Notes under the pieces: model-generated
What the model was told of the DNA's origin: nothing
The model's database searches: none
What the model saw: the letters and a program-made list of their open reading frames with translations, nothing else
Position numbers and translations under genes: made by a program
Part shown: in pieces, positions 42,542-52,384 of the stretch
Layout: the number at the start of each line of letters is the position of its first letter
Numbering within the stretch: the stretch's first letter is position 1
Assembly (NCBI RefSeq): GCF_027595985.1
Contig: NC_073305.1
Location: 105,087,535-105,151,534 of the forward strand
Direction of reading: 5' to 3'
DNA length: 64,000 nt
Origin: Sorex araneus
Taxonomy: Eukaryota > Chordata > Mammalia > Eulipotyphla > Soricidae

Positions 42542-43382
42542 CCATATACTCTCATCAACAGCCAACATCCAGAGACTGTAAAATCAAGTTCCCGGAAGAG
42601 AGCAAAGCAGAGTGTCTTGCCCCCACACCTGGCTATCTTCACCAGGGCCCCTCAGAGGTGATGGATTGCATTTCCCTCCCTGCCCCGAGCAAAGCCTCGA
42701 CAGTTGAAGTCCTCTGGAACCCAGCCACAGTCATGCTCAAGGCCACTCTCCATACATTCAGACGAGCCTCACGCATGAAAGAACTGGCAAAAGAACCCAG
42801 GTGTGTGGGACTCAGGGCCAAGATCTCCATTCTGCTGAATTGGGACTGGCCTCTTCCACCCAGATCCCCCATTTTCCAGTAGCTAGGCAGTCACACCCAG
42901 AAACTGCTCCAGACACCATGTAATCAATCAACGGCCAATATCTGGAGACTATAAAACCAAGCTCCCAGTAGTGCTCGAGGCCACACAACACCTAATAGCC
43001 TAGTCTCCCTCTTGGAGAACCTCACAAGTTACCGAGTCTATTGCCCACTTGGGAGAGCCGTGAAAGCTCCCCGTGGTGTATTCATATCCCAAATACAGTA
43101 ACCGATATATACATACCTCTCAGAGAGCCTGGCAAGCTACCGAGAAAGTATCCTGTCTGCACAGTAGAGCCTGGCAAGCTACCTGTGGCCTATTCCATAT
43201 GCCAAAACCAGTAATGATAGGTCTCATTCCCCTAATCCTGAAAGAGCCTCCAATCATTGGGAAAGATGAATAAAAAGCAGCTCCTAAAATCTCATGGCTA
43301 AGTGTAATAGAGACACTACTGGTGGCCGCTCCAGGAAATCGACAAACAACCAGATGGCAGTGATACAGTGATACAGTGAATA
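42542..43382 (+). mobile_element. longest dRTE, 841 bp
   Basis: TATTTAAT at 42534-42541 and 43383-43390 brackets the element. It starts with the tail of one 5' unit (CATCAACAGCCAACATCCAG, AGAGACTGTAAAATC), continues with a full unit to GGAGACTATAAAACCAAGCT at 42944-42963 (period 373 bp), then two diverged copies of the RTE 5'UTR block (GTATTCATATCCCAAATACA and CTATTCCATATGCCAAAACC), CTCATTCCCCTAATCCTGA, and the RTE 3' end with a CAGTGATACAGTGATACAGTG tail. No open reading frame of note, so it must depend on enzyme from elsewhere. Confidence 0.88.
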
Positions 43383-43501
43383 TATTTAATGGAAATTTAA
43401 TTTTTAAGAACTCGAAGGAAAATGGAGAAATGGAGTTCCTACCTAGGAGGTATGGAAAGGTTTTTTTTTTTTTTTTTAGTTCAGATACATACAAAAGCAT
43501 G

Positions 43502-43612
43502 ATGCATGCTGGGGAGATAACCAAGGGCCATGTTGCCTTACATGCATTGAGTCCCAGTTTCTATTACTGTCACAGTCAACCCTGAGCAACACTGTGCATG
43601 GGCTAAATACAA
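43502..43612 (+). mobile_element. degraded SINE
   Basis: GCATGCTGGGGAGATAACCA, GTTGCCTTACATGCATTGAG and AACCCTGAGCAACACTGTGC resemble a SINE head, anticodon region and body. Confidence 0.6.

Positions 43613-43614
<2 letters not shown>

Positions 43615-43694
<80 letters not shown>
43615..43694. repeat. (TC)n microsatellite
   Basis: About 78 bp of nearly pure TC. Confidence 0.97.
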
Positions 43695-43731
43695 CTCACA
43701 ACACACACAAAGTTAACAGTAACTATTAATT

Positions 43732-44119
43732 GTTCTGTATCACTGTATCACTGTCATCACTGTCATCCTGTTGTTTGTTGATTTACTGAGTGGGCACCAG
43801 TAATGTCTCTATTAGACTCAACCTTGAGATTTTAGCATCCTCTCATTACTCATCTTTCCCAATGGTTGGAGGCTCTTTCAGGGTCAGGGGAATGAGACCT
43901 ATCGTTACTATTTTTGGCATATTGAATATGCCATGGGTAGCTTGCCAGGCTCTGCCGTGCAGGCGGGATACTCTCAGTAGCTTGCTAGGCTCTCCGAGAG
44001 AGATATATTTATCTTTTACTGTATTTGGGATATGAATACGTCACAGGGAGCTTGCCAGGCTCTCCAGTTGGGGCAATAGACTCTTACACTTGTCAGGTTC
44101 TCCAAGAGGGAGAACAAGG
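43732..44119 (-). mobile_element. dRTE, 388 bp
   Basis: CTATTAATT at 43723-43731 and 44120-44128 is the target duplication. Minus-strand order: two RTE 5'UTR blocks, ATGCTAAAATCTCAAGGTTG, jump to the RTE 3' end (CATTACTGGTGCCCACTC) and a CAGTGATACAGTGATACAG tail. No tRNA head. Confidence 0.9.
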
Positions 44120-44189
44120 CTATTAATTTTTTCTGAATTTATAAATAAGATACAAAAAGTATTTTTATATGCTTACTATTTTATGTAGC

Positions 44190-44286
44190 ACTCTAGCACT
44201 GTTGTCCTGTTGTTAATTGATTGGCTCGAGGGGGCACCAGTAGCATCTCTATTGTGGGACTTGTTACTGTTTTTGGCACATTTTAT
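44190..44286 (-). mobile_element. SINE-B or dRTE 3' fragment
   Basis: Plus: GCACTGTTGTCCTGTTG, CTCGAGGGGGCACCAGTAGC, TGGGACTTGTTACTGTTTTT. Truncated 5' within the RTE body, so the tRNA head is absent. Confidence 0.8.
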
Positions 44287-44340
44287 ATACTTAATATATT
44301 TACTATTTTATAGCTATTTATAAATATATTTATAGTTATA

Positions 44341-45045
44341 GTCTCTTGCCTGCACGCCTGGCTGTCTTCCCTGGGGCCCCTTGGAGGGGATGGGCTCTAG
44401 CTTCCCTCCCCACCCCGAGCAGAGCTCCCGGTGGCTGAAGACCACTGGAGCCTAGCCACAGACATGCTCAAGGCCCCTCTCCACACGTTCGGACAGGCCT
44501 CATGCATGAAGGTACAGGCAGAAGAATCCAGGTGTGTATAATCCCATCAACGGCCAACATCCAGATACTTAAAAGCAAGATCCCAGGAGCTATATCTTAT
44601 AATCTACTTCTCCCTCTGGGAGAAACTAGCAAGCTACTGAGAGCTTCCTGCCCACATGGGACAGCCTTGCAAGCTTCCCATGGTGTATCTATATGCTAAA
44701 TCCAGTAACAAGCTGGATATCATTCCCCTGACCCTGAAAAAGCCTCCAATGCGGCATCGTTGGGAAGGTCTAGTGGAGAGAGGTTCCTAAAATCTCAGGG
44801 ATCGGGGACTGGAGAGATAACACAGAGGGTAGGGCGTTTGCCTTGCATGCGGCTGACCCAGGTTTGATTCCCAGCATCCAATATGGTCCCCTGAGCACTG
44901 CCAGAGGTAATTCCTGAGTGCAGAGCCAGGAATAACCCCTGTGCATCGCCAGGTGTGACCCAAAAAACAAAAAAAATCTCAGGGATAGGACGAATGGAGA
45001 GGTTATGTGAGCCCACTCGAGAAATTGACAATCAATGGGATTTTG
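44341..45045 (+). mobile_element. long dRTE interrupted by SINE-A
   Basis: CTCTTGCCTGCACGCCTGGC, CTCAAGGCCCCTCTCCACAC, TATA-unit remnant near 44560 (ATCCAGATACTTAAAAGC), RTE 5'UTR blocks, CCTAAAATCTCAGGGAT. After the SINE-A comes AGGACGAATGGAGAGGTTA, a mutated RTE 3' end (GCCCACTCGAGAAATTGAC) and a decayed tail. Confidence 0.82.
44803..44972 (+). mobile_element. SINE-A with clear target duplication
   Basis: 170 bp; AAAATCTCAGGGAT is at 44789-44802 and 44973-44986. The duplication begins with AAAA at the A-tail side, the L1-endonuclease signature. Head GGGGACTGGAGAGATAACAC, B box GGTTTGATTCC, body CAATATGGTCCCCTGAGCAC, end CCAGGTGTGACCC plus A-rich tail. It split an older dRTE. Confidence 0.97.
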
Positions 45046-45049
45046 CAAT

Positions 45050-45985
45050 TCGTGTGATAGCTGTTTTCATAGTTTTGTCAAACTTGTAAAGTGTTGATAT
45101 TTAGAATAAATGCTCTTTATCAGGGAATCAAGCCTTCTAATTATCATTTCATAAAGGATAATACTCTGATATCTATGTTAAATGTTATTCATAAATTTAC
45201 TTTGAAGTAAAAGACAAAAAAAAAGAATTGATCTTGTTACTTCTAAGAGGCACCAAAGCATTTTTAAATAGATTTGAAAATCACTAGCATTAACAATTTT
45301 TAATTATGGAGTTTCAGATTGTATCAATACTATGAAGAACAATGAAATAGGTCAAAATTATTACAAATGTAATTATACAATCCAAAAAATTCAAAATTTT
45401 GATGGCTTAAGATCCCAAAGCACCTTGAAGGTAAGGAATGACCCTGATATTTACAGTTACTGTTTCTCTTGAAACTTTATAATTTGTCAAACTTTAATAA
45501 TTTGCCAATCTTAAAATAATTTCAGTCTTATAGTTAAAAAACAGCTGTTGAATAGACTTAGGTATGAGGGATTTAAGTGGCCCTGAAACTAAACAGAAAT
45601 CAGAGGTTGTTTGGGTTAGAGTGTGAACCATTTCCAGATATAAGAAATATAAATTTGAGAGGTGGCCCAATGCCTAGTCTAGCATTTCTTTTTGAGCAGA
45701 TTGACCTTACAAGAAATAAATTTTCCATGAGAAATCTGAAGCACTGTGTCAAATTTACTCAATTTCAAACTAAAGTGGGTGAAATGTTCAAACCATCCAG
45801 AGAGAAATAAAAATTAACTGTTATAACACAAAACATAATCAACATTCTCAAAATACTTCTACAAATTTCTAAGTACTTTCCAGCATTCAATTAATATTGC
45901 TGATCAAGAAACAATATCAAATTTACATGTATTAAAGAAAATAGAAAATACAAATAGATATTCTTAAGTTATAGCTATAATTTTG
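45050..45985. other. unannotated AT-rich stretch
   Basis: No gene or recognisable repeat. The 77-codon frame at 45577-45810 starts with GTG and shows no domain. Confidence 0.4.
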
Positions 45986-45989
45986 GGCT

Positions 45990-46135
45990 AGGGAAGTTGC
46001 TTGCCTTATATGTAGGAAACCTGGGATTTATTCCCAGCACCACAAATAGTCTCTCAAAGCCCAATTATAATGATCCTTGGGCCTAGAGCCAGGGGTCAGC
46101 CCTGAGCATAGTCAGGCCAATATTCCCTCTAAATT
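45990..46135 (+). mobile_element. degraded SINE
   Basis: GGGCTAGGGAAGTTGCTTGCC head, CCTGGGATTTATTCCCAGCA (B box), GAGCCAGGGGTCAGCCCTGA body. Confidence 0.75.
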
Positions 46136-46139
46136 TCAG

Positions 46140-46650
46140 CAATTAGTATTTTCAGACATAGTATTTAAATAAATAGTTTCAAGAAAAATAAAATTCAAAA
46201 ATTTCAGCAGATTTTTTAAATATATATGTTTCATTTTTAATTAAGACAGTGTTTTTTAATATATATATATTTTATCAAGACATAAATAGAAATGTCAAAA
46301 CTAGGAGTTTTATAAAGGAATGTTAGAACTCTGTAGAAAATTCTGTAATTGCAATTGCAAACTATATTTAACATTACGTTAAAAGTTGATGAAATTAATA
46401 ATAGTTCAAATTATGGGGCAATTTTTTTAAAAGCCACTAAAATAAAGGAAACACGAAAATGTACAAAATAGTGTAAACTGTATGGGAAGTAACCTTATTC
46501 TTTTATTTTTAAATATTTTACTTTGTTTTGAATGAACAGGTTCACTTCTAAAGAAAATATTTATTTCTGGCTAAGAATAGAGCAAATTTCGTTTGCCATT
46601 CCTTTAAGTTTTGTTGGAGCAAATAATATGAACTAAATTTGTAAATGCCT
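46140..46650. other. unannotated AT-rich stretch
   Basis: No gene or recognisable repeat. Confidence 0.4.
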
Positions 46651-46654
46651 GTCA

Positions 46655-46795
46655 AGCGGCCCGGCTGGAGGGTGAAGGAACCTGCGGACATTGATGGAGA
46701 GAAGGAGACACTGGCCGTGGAATTGGTGTTGTAACCTTGTGTATACCTGAAACAACTCTATTGTTAATAACATTGTAAATCATGATTTTTTTAAT
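46655..46795 (+). mobile_element. LINE-1 3'UTR fragment
   Basis: GGCTGGAGGGTGAAGGAACC, GGTGTTGTAACCTTGTGTAT and ACCTGAAACAACTCTATTG then T/A-rich end, like the old L1 3' ends at 16480 and 63590. Confidence 0.5.
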
Positions 46796-47228
46796 ACACA
46801 CTAATACAAGTACAAATTTAATACAAATCAGAAGAAAAATGCCAGGAAAATTTAAAAAATAGAACTAATATTACTATTTTGTTCCTGCAGTGTTTCTACA
46901 TCATCTATACCACCAATATGCTACACCACGCCTACCACTAAAAGCCTGTATCCCTTCAACTGTATCCCAAGATGGTCTGTTTTGTTCTCCATGCTCCAGC
47001 ATTATTCCTTTGCTTTATTTCCTTATACTAACAGATTAGTAAGACCTTCACGTATTTGTCTTTTACTTTCTGGCTCTGTTCATTTAGCATGTCTTCCTTC
47101 AAATCCAGTCAAGCTGCAGCAAACTACATGTTTTCATCTTTTCTTAAGTTGTTCATTGAGTAGTAGTACCACAAATTTTTTAACCATTCATCTGTTACTA
47201 GGACTGGGGTTGTTTCCAGATCTTGGCT

Positions 47229-47484
47229 TCACTATAGCATTGTAACCCTGTCGTCCTGTTGTTCATGGGTTTGCTCGAGCAGGCACCAGTAAAGTCTTCA
47301 TTGTGAGACTTGTTACTGTTTTTGGCATATCGAATATGCCACGGGTAGCCTGCCAGGCTCTGCTGCGTGGGCGGGATACTCTGAGTAGCTTGCTGGGCTC
47401 TCCAAGAAGGACAGAGGAATTAAACCTGGGTCAGCTGCATGCAAGGCAAGTGCCCTAGCCTCTGTGCTATGGCTCCAGTCCACA
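47229..47484 (-). mobile_element. SINE-B copy
   Basis: Target duplication AGATCTTGGCT at 47218-47228 and 47485-47495. Plus order: decayed CACTGTA-type tail, GTTTGCTCGAGCAGGCACC, TTACTGTTTTTGGCATATCG, GGTAGCCTGCCAGGCTCTGC, then reversed B box (TTAAACCTGGG) and head (GCTATGGCTCCAG). Confidence 0.93.
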
Positions 47485-47506
47485 AGATCTTGGCTATAAT
47501 GAATAA

Positions 47507-47749
47507 TCACTGTCACTGTCACTGTTATCCCGTTGCTCATTGATTTGCTCAAGCGGGCACCAGTAACGTCTCCAAGTGAGAAGTGTTACTGTTTTTGGCA
47601 TATCAAATATGCCACAGGTAGCAGGCTCTGCCATGTGGGTGGGATACTCTCGGTAGCTTGATGGGTTCTCCAAGAGGAATGGAGGAATTGAACCCAGGTC
47701 AGCTGCACGCAAGGCAAATGCCCTACCAGCTGTGCTATCGCTCCAGCCC
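47507..47749 (-). mobile_element. SINE-B copy
   Basis: Tail CACTGTCACTGTCACTGTTA, RTE 3' end GCTCAAGCGGGCACCAGTAA, RTE 5'UTR GGCATATCAAATATGCCAC, reversed B box GAATTGAACCC and head GTGCTATCGCTCCAGCCC. Flanks ATAATGAATAAT and ATTATAAATAAT suggest a diverged target duplication. Confidence 0.92.
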
Positions 47750-48011
47750 ATTATAAATAATACTGCAATGAATTTAGGTGTTAAAATTTCCTTTAGGATT
47801 AATGGTTTTGTGTTGAGCAGGGCAGAGGGTGTTGGTGGGAGGGGAAGAGGCCCTAAATGCCTGAGACTGGGGGTGCAGAATCAAAGGGAAGGAGTTCTAT
47901 TCTTAATTTTTTGAGAAGTCTCAGTTTTCCAAACACGCCCACCAGCATTTACACATTTACAAATTTAGTTCATATTATTTGCTCCAACAAAACTTAAAGT
48001 GAGTGAGTTCT

Positions 48012-48188
48012 TTTCTTGTTTGATTTTAGGGGCCACACCTGGTGGAATTCAGGGTTTATTTCTGGTTCTAGAGTCAGGGATTACTTCTGGGGGTGTGGCT
48101 CAGGGTCCCATATTTGGTGCCCCAGATGGAACCACCCTCTCTATGTGCAAGGCAAACATCCACTCCCTGTACTATCATTCTGTCCCCT
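48012..48188 (-). mobile_element. SINE-A-like copy
   Basis: GGGGCCACACCTGGTGGAAT, TTCTGGTTCTAGAGTCAGGG, GGTCCCATATTTGGTGCCCC, ATGTGCAAGGCAAACATCC, TATCATTCTGTCCCC: reversed body and head with an internal GGTGTGGCTCAGG variant. Confidence 0.82.
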
Positions 48189-48417
48189 GAATAAGAGTTC
48201 TTCTGAGAGACATGATGTTAAAGGTTAATCATACATGTACTTGAAATATAAGATGTTTTTTAAAAATGAAAATAAGGTAGAAGAATTATCTAAAATCTGG
48301 CAATTAAGAATTTTTATAACTGATCAAAAACAACAAATTAAAAAATGTTTACACCCTCATAGCATAAAAACAAAAAAATATTTATATATAGTATTATATA
48401 GAAAAAATAAAAACAAG

Positions 48418-48456
48418 TATATATATATGTATATATATATGTATATATATATATGT
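48418..48456. repeat. (TA)n / GTATATAT repeat
   Basis: TA-rich microsatellite directly abutting the RTE tail at 48457. Confidence 0.9.
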
Positions 48457-48853
48457 ACATCACTTGTATCACTTGTATCACTTGTCATCTCATTGTTGCT
48501 TTGTTTGAGCGGGCAAGAGTAATGTCTCCATTCATCCCTGCCGTGTGCTAGTGTAGCCAATAGCATCTTCTCACTCCAGGAATAAGAAGAGCCTCAAACC
48601 ATTCGTTCAAGGTCTTGATGAAGAAGTCTGACCATCTCATGGGTGGGTGGCCACTTGCTCTTTTGACGTCCCGTGGAATCCAGTTGGTAATGGCTCTAGT
48701 CCAGTGGTCATCTCCAAATCGCATTATGTGTCCTGCCCATCTGATTTTCGGCGTCTTGGTAAACGAGACAGTGTCCCCAATTCTCGATTGTCAATGAAGT
48801 TTGGAACTCCGAATTCCTTCTCTCACTTGAGTGAAATGTGACATTCCAAGAAT
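48457..48853 (-). mobile_element. RTE LINE 3' fragment (head-to-head partner)
   Basis: Plus starts with the reversed tail (CACTTGTATCACTTGTATC), then GTTTGAGCGGGCAAGAGTAA and the antisense of C-terminal coding (GATGAAGAAGTCTGACCATC, CATTATGTGTCCTGCCCATC). It covers the same part of the RTE as 31183-31554. It ends near 48853, where a plus-oriented RTE begins. Confidence 0.9.
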
Positions 48854-50765
48854 TGTTCTGGAAACTTCAGAAACTCTATAGTTCATTCGTCAATGTGGTT
48901 TGGCACGAGCCTCAGGCGATTACAATCTAACATCCAAGCTTGCAAAGCCATGCAGAGAAGCGATAAAGGAAGATCTCAGAGAGGGAAGAGCAGCAGTGTT
49001 GGCCAATGCAGCAGAAGCTGGGAAAAGTATTTGCGAGTCCTTCCACCTGTCCTTCGCCAACTATAATACCAAGATGACTACCCTCCAATGTCCTGATGGA
49101 TCTATCACATCTTGAAGGGCAATAGAGAAGATTATCCATGACTTTTACTCAGATCTCTTTGATAGCCACATCCACCTGCCCACATACTAAATTCTGCAGG
49201 ATGAATATGTCATTCCCAATGTTCTCCCTTTCAAAATCCGACATTCCATTTCATCAGTAAAGAAGCATACAGCACCCAGTCCAGACAAGGTCAGACCCGA
49301 ACAGCTGAAGAATCTGCCACCAGTACTCGTCAATACACTGGCTCAGCTCTTCACATACTACCTGTCTGAATTCAAGGTTCTGATTCCATCCCAATGGAAA
49401 ACCAGCAGGACTATTCTGTTATACAAGAAGGGAGACATCCACAACATCGCATGATCTCTCCTTTGTTTACAAATTGTTCACTTGAGTCATCCTGAGTAGA
49501 ATAGGGAGAACACTAGATGAAGGACAACCATGCAAACAATCAGTATTTCAAAAAGTATTCTGCACAATCAACCATATCCACATGGTGACCTAGCTCATTG
49601 AGGTTTTGCGAAAGTTCAAGATGCTGCTCTGTCTAAGGTTCATTGATTTGAAGAATGCCTTTGATTCTGTTGAGACTGAAGTGGTCATCGAAACCCTAGT
49701 CAAACAGGGAGTTCAGACTCAGTACATCAAGATCTTCCACAAGCTGTATTGTGGATTCACCACCAGTATCTCACCATTCTACAAGGAAGTGATCATTGAC
49801 ATAAAGAGAGGGGTTCGTCAGGGAGATATCATTTCACTGAAACTCTTGAGTGCCACCCTCGAGAACATCATGCAATGACTGGAATAGGAGAAATGGAAGT
49901 GAAGATAGACAGTCAGCAACTATATCACCTCTGTTTTGCTAATGGCATCGTTTTAATAACAACAAACAAACATCAGTCCAGCAGCACGAATGCTGGTTGA
50001 CTTCAACCGCGAGTGTGGAAAGGTTGGTCTGCAGCGGAGTCTTACAAAGACAATGTTCATGAAAAAGAAACTAGTCCCTGACGTTCCATTTGCTCTCAAC
50101 GGAATGAACATTTCCAAATGCAGCAGTTATGTGTACCTAGGTGGAGAACACTACATGACAAACGACCTGGCACCTGAACTGCGCAGGAGGAAGAGAGCAG
50201 CATGGAACGCCTTCAAGAGCATCAAAGAAGTGGTTAAGATGGCAAAGAACCTCCGGCTCTGGTCACATCTTTTTGATTCCACCATTCTTCCTGCACTAAC
50301 ATATGCCTCAGAGACCTGGGCCCTATGAAAACAGGATGAGAGTGCTATTTGGGTCACCCAAAGAGGAATTAAAAGAGCTATGCTAGGAGTATCATGCTTC
50401 ACTCAAGTGAGAGAAGGAATCCAGAGTTCCGACCTCTGTCAACAACCAATGATTAGGGACCCTGTCTTGTTTGCCAAAGTGTCAAAAATCAGATGGGCCG
50501 GACATGTAATGTGTTTAGAGACAACTGCTGGACTAGAGCTGTTACCGACTGGATTCTATGGGACATCAAAAGACCGAGTAGCCGCCCACCTACAAGATGG
50601 TAGGACTTCTTCATTAAGACCCTGGATGAATGGTTTGGTGCTCTTTGTGTTCATGAAGAGAGCCATTGGGCTACACTAGCACTCAACAGGTCTGAATGGA
50701 GACATTACTGGTACCGGCTTGAGCAAATTGATGAAAAATGGGATGAAAAGTGATTACAAGTGAAA
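48854..50765 (+). pseudogene. RTE LINE, 5'-truncated reverse-transcriptase pseudogene
   Basis: Sense RTE lacking the endonuclease. Visible coding: MLLCLRFIDLKNAFDSVETE near 49618 (RT motif A region), GFTTSISPFYKEVIIDIKRG and GVRQGDIISLK near 49750-49840, then FANGIVLIT near 49934, where the catalytic FADD has become FANG. Downstream are YVYLGGEHYMTNDLAPELRR near 50133 and IRWAGHVMC near 50487. Stops (for example 50326-50328) and frameshifts occur. The 3' end ACATTACTGGTACCGGCTTG is followed by the AAGTGATTACAAGTGA tail and a (TA)n at 50766-50790. Confidence 0.92.
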
Positions 50766-50790
50766 TATATATATATATATATATATACAT
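50766..50790. repeat. (TA)n microsatellite
   Basis: TA repeat immediately after the RTE tail. Confidence 0.9.
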
Positions 50791-50894
50791 ATATAGTAAC
50801 AAACATACTGAAAAAGAAACACAATAAAAATCTTGAAATAAGCAAGTAAAATATACATGTTTACTTTAAATAAATTACTACAAGAGAGATAACT

Positions 50895-51130
50895 GGGACA
50901 TGAGAAATAGTACAGAGGTTACGGACTTTTCTTGTATGCAGCAACATGCTTTGATCCCCCAAAACACATGGGTCCCCTGAGCAACTTTAAACGTTACTGG
51001 AGTAACAATGTAGTGTCAGCAGTGTCTCTTGAGTATTGTCAGATGAGGTCCAACACTTCCACAATCTCCCCACTCAAGCACCCCAAGAGTCAACTAAATT
51101 TAAATTCTAATCTAAATCAAAGACAAAAAA
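50895..51130 (+). mobile_element. degraded SINE
   Basis: GACATGAGAAATAGTACAGA head-like, TTGTATGCAGCAACATGCTT, TTGATCCCCCAAAACAC (B box), ATGGGTCCCCTGAGCAACTT body. The 3' half is unclear. Confidence 0.6.
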
Positions 51131-51329
51131 ATATGACTCACTTTTTAAAGTGACAACAAATTGCTGTCCTTCTAGAATTCTATACCACAAAGTATAGCCA
51201 TTGAATATGAAAGATTATTAGGTAATTATTTTAGGCAAAACAAAAATAAAGTATTCCTTCAACCTTCTTAGAAAACCACATGAAAAGTTATAAAAAATTG
51301 AAAATAAAGTTAGCATGTTATTCAGTCAC

Positions 51330-52030
51330 TCCACTTTTTCCTCAAAAATATAAAAGTTTCTCAAAAACACATAATCATTAATTTTTTTAGAAAATGATGT
51401 CAACTTCTTTATCACATCTCTATTACAGTACTCGTGGTCGATCTGGAGACAATCCTGGCTCTAACAATTGATGTTTGCATAAAGAAACTGTATAATATTC
51501 ACAGTAGAATACTACTTAGCAATTAGAATAATGAGATCTTAGATTTTATTGAAAATTTGTATGGAAAAACACAGTCATATTAAGCAAAAAGAGTCAGAGG
51601 AAGGACAAATACTAGATGGTCTGTTACTGTAAAGCTTATATGTGAAGTTTAAAGAAGCAAAGGGGAGCCGGAGCAATAGTGCAGTGGGGAGGGCATTTGC
51701 CTTGCATGCCTCCAATCTCGGGCAACCCATATGGTTCCCCTGCACTGCCAGGAGTGATTTCTGGTGCATAAGCAGGAGTAATCCCTGAACATCGCTGGGC
51801 ATGACCCAAAAAGCAAAAATAAATAAGTTAATAAATAAAAAATAAAGAAGCAAAGAAATGGGATTAATAATAGCTAATGAAAATAACCCAAGGTTCTTCG
51901 GAATTGAGTCTGTCAAGTGGGGTGTGGGGAAGAGTGGATGAAAGGTACCTAGGGGCAATGCTGGGATGATAGTGGCACTTTGGTGGTGGGTGTGGTACGA
52001 TAACATTGTTTATCTAAACCATAAATAACA
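51330..52030 (+). mobile_element. old LINE-1 3' end with nested SINE-A
   Basis: AGTAGAATACTACTTAGCAA and GAAAAACACAGTCATATTAAG resemble the ORF2 C-terminal coding (EYYLAI, FGKTQ-like). After the SINE-A come GGGGTGTGGGGAAGAG, GGCACTTTGGTGGTGGGTG and GATAACATTGTTTATCTAAA, an L1 3'UTR. Confidence 0.65.
51663..51843 (+). mobile_element. SINE-A with target duplication
   Basis: AAAGAAGCAAAG at 51651-51662 and 51844-51855. GGGAGCCGGAGCAATAGTGC head with A-box-like TAGTGCAGTGG. Most of the B box is deleted (TCCAATCTCGGGC). Body CATATGGTTCCCCTGCACTG, end GGGCATGACCCAAAAAGC, long A/T-rich tail. Confidence 0.93.
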
Positions 52031-52031
52031 A

Positions 52032-52380
52032 TACTTCACTTGTATCACTTATCTTCCCGTTGATCTTCAATTTGCTAGAGCGGGTGCCAGTAATGTCTCC
52101 ATTTGTCCCTGTTGCTTACTAGTGTAGCCCAGTGATATCTGCTCGCTCCAGGAACAGCCTCAAATCGTTCATTCAGGGTTTTAACGAAGAAGTCTGACCA
52201 TCTCCTTGGTAGGCAGCCACGCAATATTTTGACATCCTGTGGAAGCCAGTCGGTAATAGCTCTAGTCCAGCAGTCCTCTCTGAATCACATTACATGTCCG
52301 GCCCATCTGATTCTTGATGTCATGGCAAACAAGACAGCGTCCTTGATTCTTGATCATCAGCGGAGGTCAGAACTCTGGAT
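52032..52380 (-). mobile_element. RTE LINE 3' fragment
   Basis: Reversed tail TTCACTTGTATCACTTATC, GATCTTCAATTTGCTAGAGC, GGGTGCCAGTAATGTCTCC and antisense C-terminal coding (AACGAAGAAGTCTGACCATC, TTACATGTCCGGCCCATC). 5'-truncated near 52380. No clear target duplication seen. Confidence 0.9.
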
Positions 52381-52384
52381 TTTC

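Larger units (their letters stand above)
46870..47950 (-). mobile_element. old LINE-1 3' portion with two nested SINE-Bs
   Basis: Antisense L1 text: TCTGGCTCTGTTCATTTAGC, ACCATTCATCTGTTACTAGG, TTGTTTCCAGATCTTGGCT, resuming at 47750 with ATAATACTGCAATGAATTT and ending in CCCACCAGCATTTACAC. SINE-Bs at 47229-47484 and 47507-47749 interrupt it at two sites about 20 bases apart in the original L1. Confidence 0.75.

Noticed and set aside
48457..50765. A simple twin-primed inversion of one RTE
   Set aside because: The inverted segment is the 3' end of the element, already present in the plus part, so one RNA cannot supply both.
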